A stretch of 7,750 nucleotides of DNA from an uncultured Selenomonadales bacterium (GTDB lineage: Bacteria > Bacillota_C > Negativicutes > Selenomonadales > Selenomonadaceae): the NCBI GenBank assembly GCA_937916025.1, contig CALGGX010000388.1:1-7750 (forward strand), written 5' to 3'. A program made the position numbers and the translations under genes. Below are positions 6,101 through 7,750 of this stretch, piece after piece; the first letter of the stretch is position 1, and every line of letters begins with the position of its first letter. The notes under the pieces were generated by a model, which searched no databases, was not told the origin of the DNA, and saw only the letters and a list, made by a program, of their open reading frames with translations.

Positions 6101-7750
6101 CGTGCGCTTTTTGGAAAATTACGGGCGATTGATCCAATCGGCGGACGAAGGCGATTCGTTCTACGTCTTCGCGCTCGACGTAATGCAGAAAGAACGTGTC
6201 AATCTCGGCGCGCTCACTCGCGAGAAGTTGCGCTCGGCGGAAGAAGAAAAAGTCATCTCGAAATTGATCACGAGCAGTCGAAAAAATGTGCTCGACAGTC
6301 TGTTCGAGGGCTTTTCAATTGTCGGCGACGGCACCTACATTTTGATTTACGACGTGAAAATGAAAGTCACGCGCTGGTCGGCGACGGCGGTGGATGTTTT
6401 CGGATTGCCGGGCGAGTACATCGATAACGGCGCGCATGAGATCATCAATATGATCCATCCGGACGATCGCGAGCGGTACACCGAATGCATGAATGCGCTG
6501 ATTGAAGGCAACCTGCCGTTCTATGAAATGCAATATCGCATTCGCGCAAAGGACGGCACGTATTCCTTGACGACGAACAAGGGCTTTGTGATTCCGGACG
6601 AAGACGGCAATCCGGATTTCATCGGCGGCATCATCAAAGATCATGAAATTCTCTCGCATATGGATCCGGTGACGGGTTTGCGCAATCAGTACGGTTTCTT
6701 CCAAGACCTGTCGGCAATGATGAGCGAAGACGAAGAGTGCATCATTCTGCTGATCGGGCTCGACAATTTCACCAACATCAACGACATGCGCGGCTACAAT
6801 CACGGCAATCATGTATTGCAGGAGTTCGGTCGGATGTTGAAAAAAATCTTCTCGGAGAACAACGGCGTCGTCTATCGCATGGAAGGTCCGAAATACACGA
6901 TCATTGTCAAGGATTCCGATGAAGAATGGACGGCGGAATTATACAGGCAAATTCAGCTCCGACTTCGCAGCGGTTTTTACGTCGATGCCGTTCGACATAA
7001 TTTGATCATCAACGGCGGGCAGATCAAACTCAATCACTTTCAAGTGAGCGAGAAGACGGTGTACTCGTGTTTGAATTACGCCTACAAAGACTCGAAAGAG
7101 AACCGGCACGGCGACATCTCGACCTTCCGATTGAGCATGAATGAAGACAATCGGCGCGCGCTCGAGAAGATCAACGTCATTCGCGACAGCGTCATCGACG
7201 GTTGCAAGGGCTTTTACCTGTGCTATCAGCCGATCGTCGACACGAACACGGAGCGGCTCACGGCAATGGAAGCATTGTTGCGTTGGCGCGGCGAACCGTA
7301 CGGAGAAGTTCCGCCGTATCAATTCGTGCCGATTCTCGAAGAAGATGCGATCTTCCCCGAGCTCGGCGAGTGGATTTTGCGGCAGGCGATGAAAGACGGC
7401 GTGCGCTTTTTCAAGCGATATCCGCACGTGCTGATGCATGTCAATCTCTCGTATGTTCAGCTCGAAAAAGAAGATTTTTCCGATATGCTGTTGCGGATCA
7501 TCGACGAGCTGAAATTTCCGCCGAAGAATTTGTGTTTGGAGATCACCGAGGGCTGTCGATTGCTCGACATGGATAAGCTGATCAAAGTCGTAACCGGACT
7601 GAAAGATCGCGGGATTGCGTTTGCGATTGACGACTTCGGCACGGGTTTTGCGTCGATCGACATCTTAAAAAGACTGCCGGCGAATGTGGTCAAGATCGAT
7701 CGGGAGTTCATCAAAGACATCGACAAGAGCGAGCAAGATCGTCAGGCGTT
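3186..7750 (+). CDS. Giant dual EAL/GGDEF c-di-GMP signalling protein with PAS domains, 3'-partial
   Basis: Open from ATG 3186 to the window edge (1521 codons), with no membrane helix: probably cytoplasmic. Domains: (1) EAL at about 10-255, degenerate. E38, N97, E129, D160, K181 and Q237 are kept, but the usual second Asp is N161, the EALxR Arg is H42 and the late catalytic Glu is V217. (2) Three PAS-like regions at about 296-398, 410-532 and 574-700, weakly recognisable. (3) GGDEF at about 707-870: DTLTGLYNR at 714, LLDLDNFK with D747, intact GGDEF at 788-792, no RxxD inhibitory site (QTYG there). (4) PAS at about 890-1000 and PAS/PAC at about 1036-1157. (5) GGDEF at 1160-1300, degenerate: EGPKY at 1233-1237 and G1191 for the metal Asp. 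(6) EAL from about 1335, apparently intact: YQPIV, EALLRW (E1362), N1420, LEITE (E1452), DDFGTGF (D1482, D1483), K1503. The last part of this EAL, with the final Glu and Gln residues, lies beyond the window. Predicted role: makes and breaks down cyclic di-GMP under control of PAS signals. Net direction cannot be told from sequence. Confidence 0.93.
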   Translation, partial: MSEEVLIKNFNEILMLGRFKVYYQPIVHVASGRLCGYEALTHLLDPKLGLLPPSKFIAALEKSRLIHKLDAFMIDNVCQGIRYGLERNVVTVPISINLSELDFEIEDMPALIANAIKKYDLPRGALNIEVKESALCGKRRELVAGALQQFREMGSEIWIDNFARNHSPLTVLEAFRPDLLKIDIQFLRNFHSDAYSQILLKNVMNMIKEMGLRTLMVGVADEEVVKFLLQVNCEKAQGYYFGEPVPLEQTRHLTRAPEDDDTRMYYNSIGRVNLLSQTPMQTVHYDEIDIESPNRMPLAIIEFNGVKFRFLMFNDSFRNVFKSLGSNEDSTPEEVFNDRTQSFAVRIQNTAQQVMRSDEEFVQDFVTSDGFNNIRLRRIAFNPKTKTAAILAVVEHVSVNATREREAKKETVLRFVYTLYSRVDLFSYDGTEVENVYLNSARYRESFVKGNVEQSIKNFAEGNIYFEDRHKFMEFFNIETLDHRVWEVGSTHVTDYFRTRDGFGNYSWQMYMLIPIVFDKRRYFICCARGIDAERMRRLPEIDRMGAEYYDMPGNPVFLLLASHAFTTTLGYGSFEQFLQNSFYVEASLTDNKILYIHLGKQGLISRTNYKDRSYDETLRDMILNTVVDEKREDVEKFFDRNRLLADYRVGKGNGEMEFLRRPDEHSDKPRYLHTAYQVRESSESSNIHVFFLSFDIDGYRRKNENMIQLVERDTLTGLYNRGTAVGLIRKYLNNSEGRRAALILLDLDNFKQINDRFGHECGYRILKDASSRMREAFQTYGLVARIGGDEFLSMLKNVSAVAVDGILKEFSDSTKSLIYHGHQITYTMSIGYAMYPNHGVEYQDLYQNADMALYAVKMNGRAHFRRFQPDMENNNRAQLGFSLAQLSEGMPGGFLVYRAKPPYEILYANNQLLHLYECESLEELRNFTGNSFKGCVAEEDWETVQTTIKRQLALSNDFDYIQFHIKTAKGTVRFLENYGRLIQSADEGDSFYVFALDVMQKERVNLGALTREKLRSAEEEKVISKLITSSRKNVLDSLFEGFSIVGDGTYILIYDVKMKVTRWSATAVDVFGLPGEYIDNGAHEIINMIHPDDRERYTECMNALIEGNLPFYEMQYRIRAKDGTYSLTTNKGFVIPDEDGNPDFIGGIIKDHEILSHMDPVTGLRNQYGFFQDLSAMMSEDEECIILLIGLDNFTNINDMRGYNHGNHVLQEFGRMLKKIFSENNGVVYRMEGPKYTIIVKDSDEEWTAELYRQIQLRLRSGFYVDAVRHNLIINGGQIKLNHFQVSEKTVYSCLNYAYKDSKENRHGDISTFRLSMNEDNRRALEKINVIRDSVIDGCKGFYLCYQPIVDTNTERLTAMEALLRWRGEPYGEVPPYQFVPILEEDAIFPELGEWILRQAMKDGVRFFKRYPHVLMHVNLSYVQLEKEDFSDMLLRIIDELKFPPKNLCLEITEGCRLLDMDKLIKVVTGLKDRGIAFAIDDFGTGFASIDILKRLPANVVKIDREFIKDIDKSEQDRQA

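Overview
The window is almost entirely protein-coding, on the + strand. It carries a signalling and cell-surface gene set from one genome, preceded by about 180 bp that appear to come from an unrelated gene. Codon use from about position 190 onward is uniform (many TCG, CGA, GAC and CTC codons), with no visible frame break. The protein types suggest an anaerobic, envelope-bearing Firmicute such as a member of the Negativicutes: a hybrid histidine kinase with a periplasmic solute-binding-type sensor, a Wzy/WaaL-type polysaccharide enzyme and a very large c-di-GMP protein. That taxonomic guess is inference and could not be tested here.

Layout. (1) Positions 1-178, minus strand: a partial open frame whose protein resembles the catalytic barrel of GH89 alpha-N-acetylglucosaminidases of Bacteroidota-like bacteria. 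(2) Near 176-190 it stops resembling GH89, and a + strand hybrid histidine kinase begins in the middle of its periplasmic sensor domain (169-1941). This looks like a chimeric join or a rearrangement breakpoint. (3) 1965-3137: a polytopic membrane protein of the O-antigen ligase/polymerase (Wzy_C) superfamily, starting at TTG behind a strong ribosome binding site. (4) 3186 to the right edge (7750, open): at least 1521 residues of a soluble multidomain c-di-GMP protein. Its order is degenerate EAL, three PAS-like regions, intact GGDEF, two PAS, degenerate GGDEF, intact EAL. A plausible sigma70-type promoter lies at the end of gene 2, just upstream.

How they may work together (inference): the kinase and the membrane glycan enzyme are 23 bp apart and probably co-transcribed, so an extracellular ligand could be tied to surface polysaccharide. 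The c-di-GMP protein follows in the same direction after 48 bp and may be read from its own promoter. The most unusual thing here is that protein: it looks like two GGDEF/EAL halves, each with one domain that keeps its catalytic residues and one that has lost them, in opposite arrangement. No RNA genes, CRISPR arrays, insertion sequences or convincing terminators were seen, and there is no gene-free stretch longer than about 50 bp.
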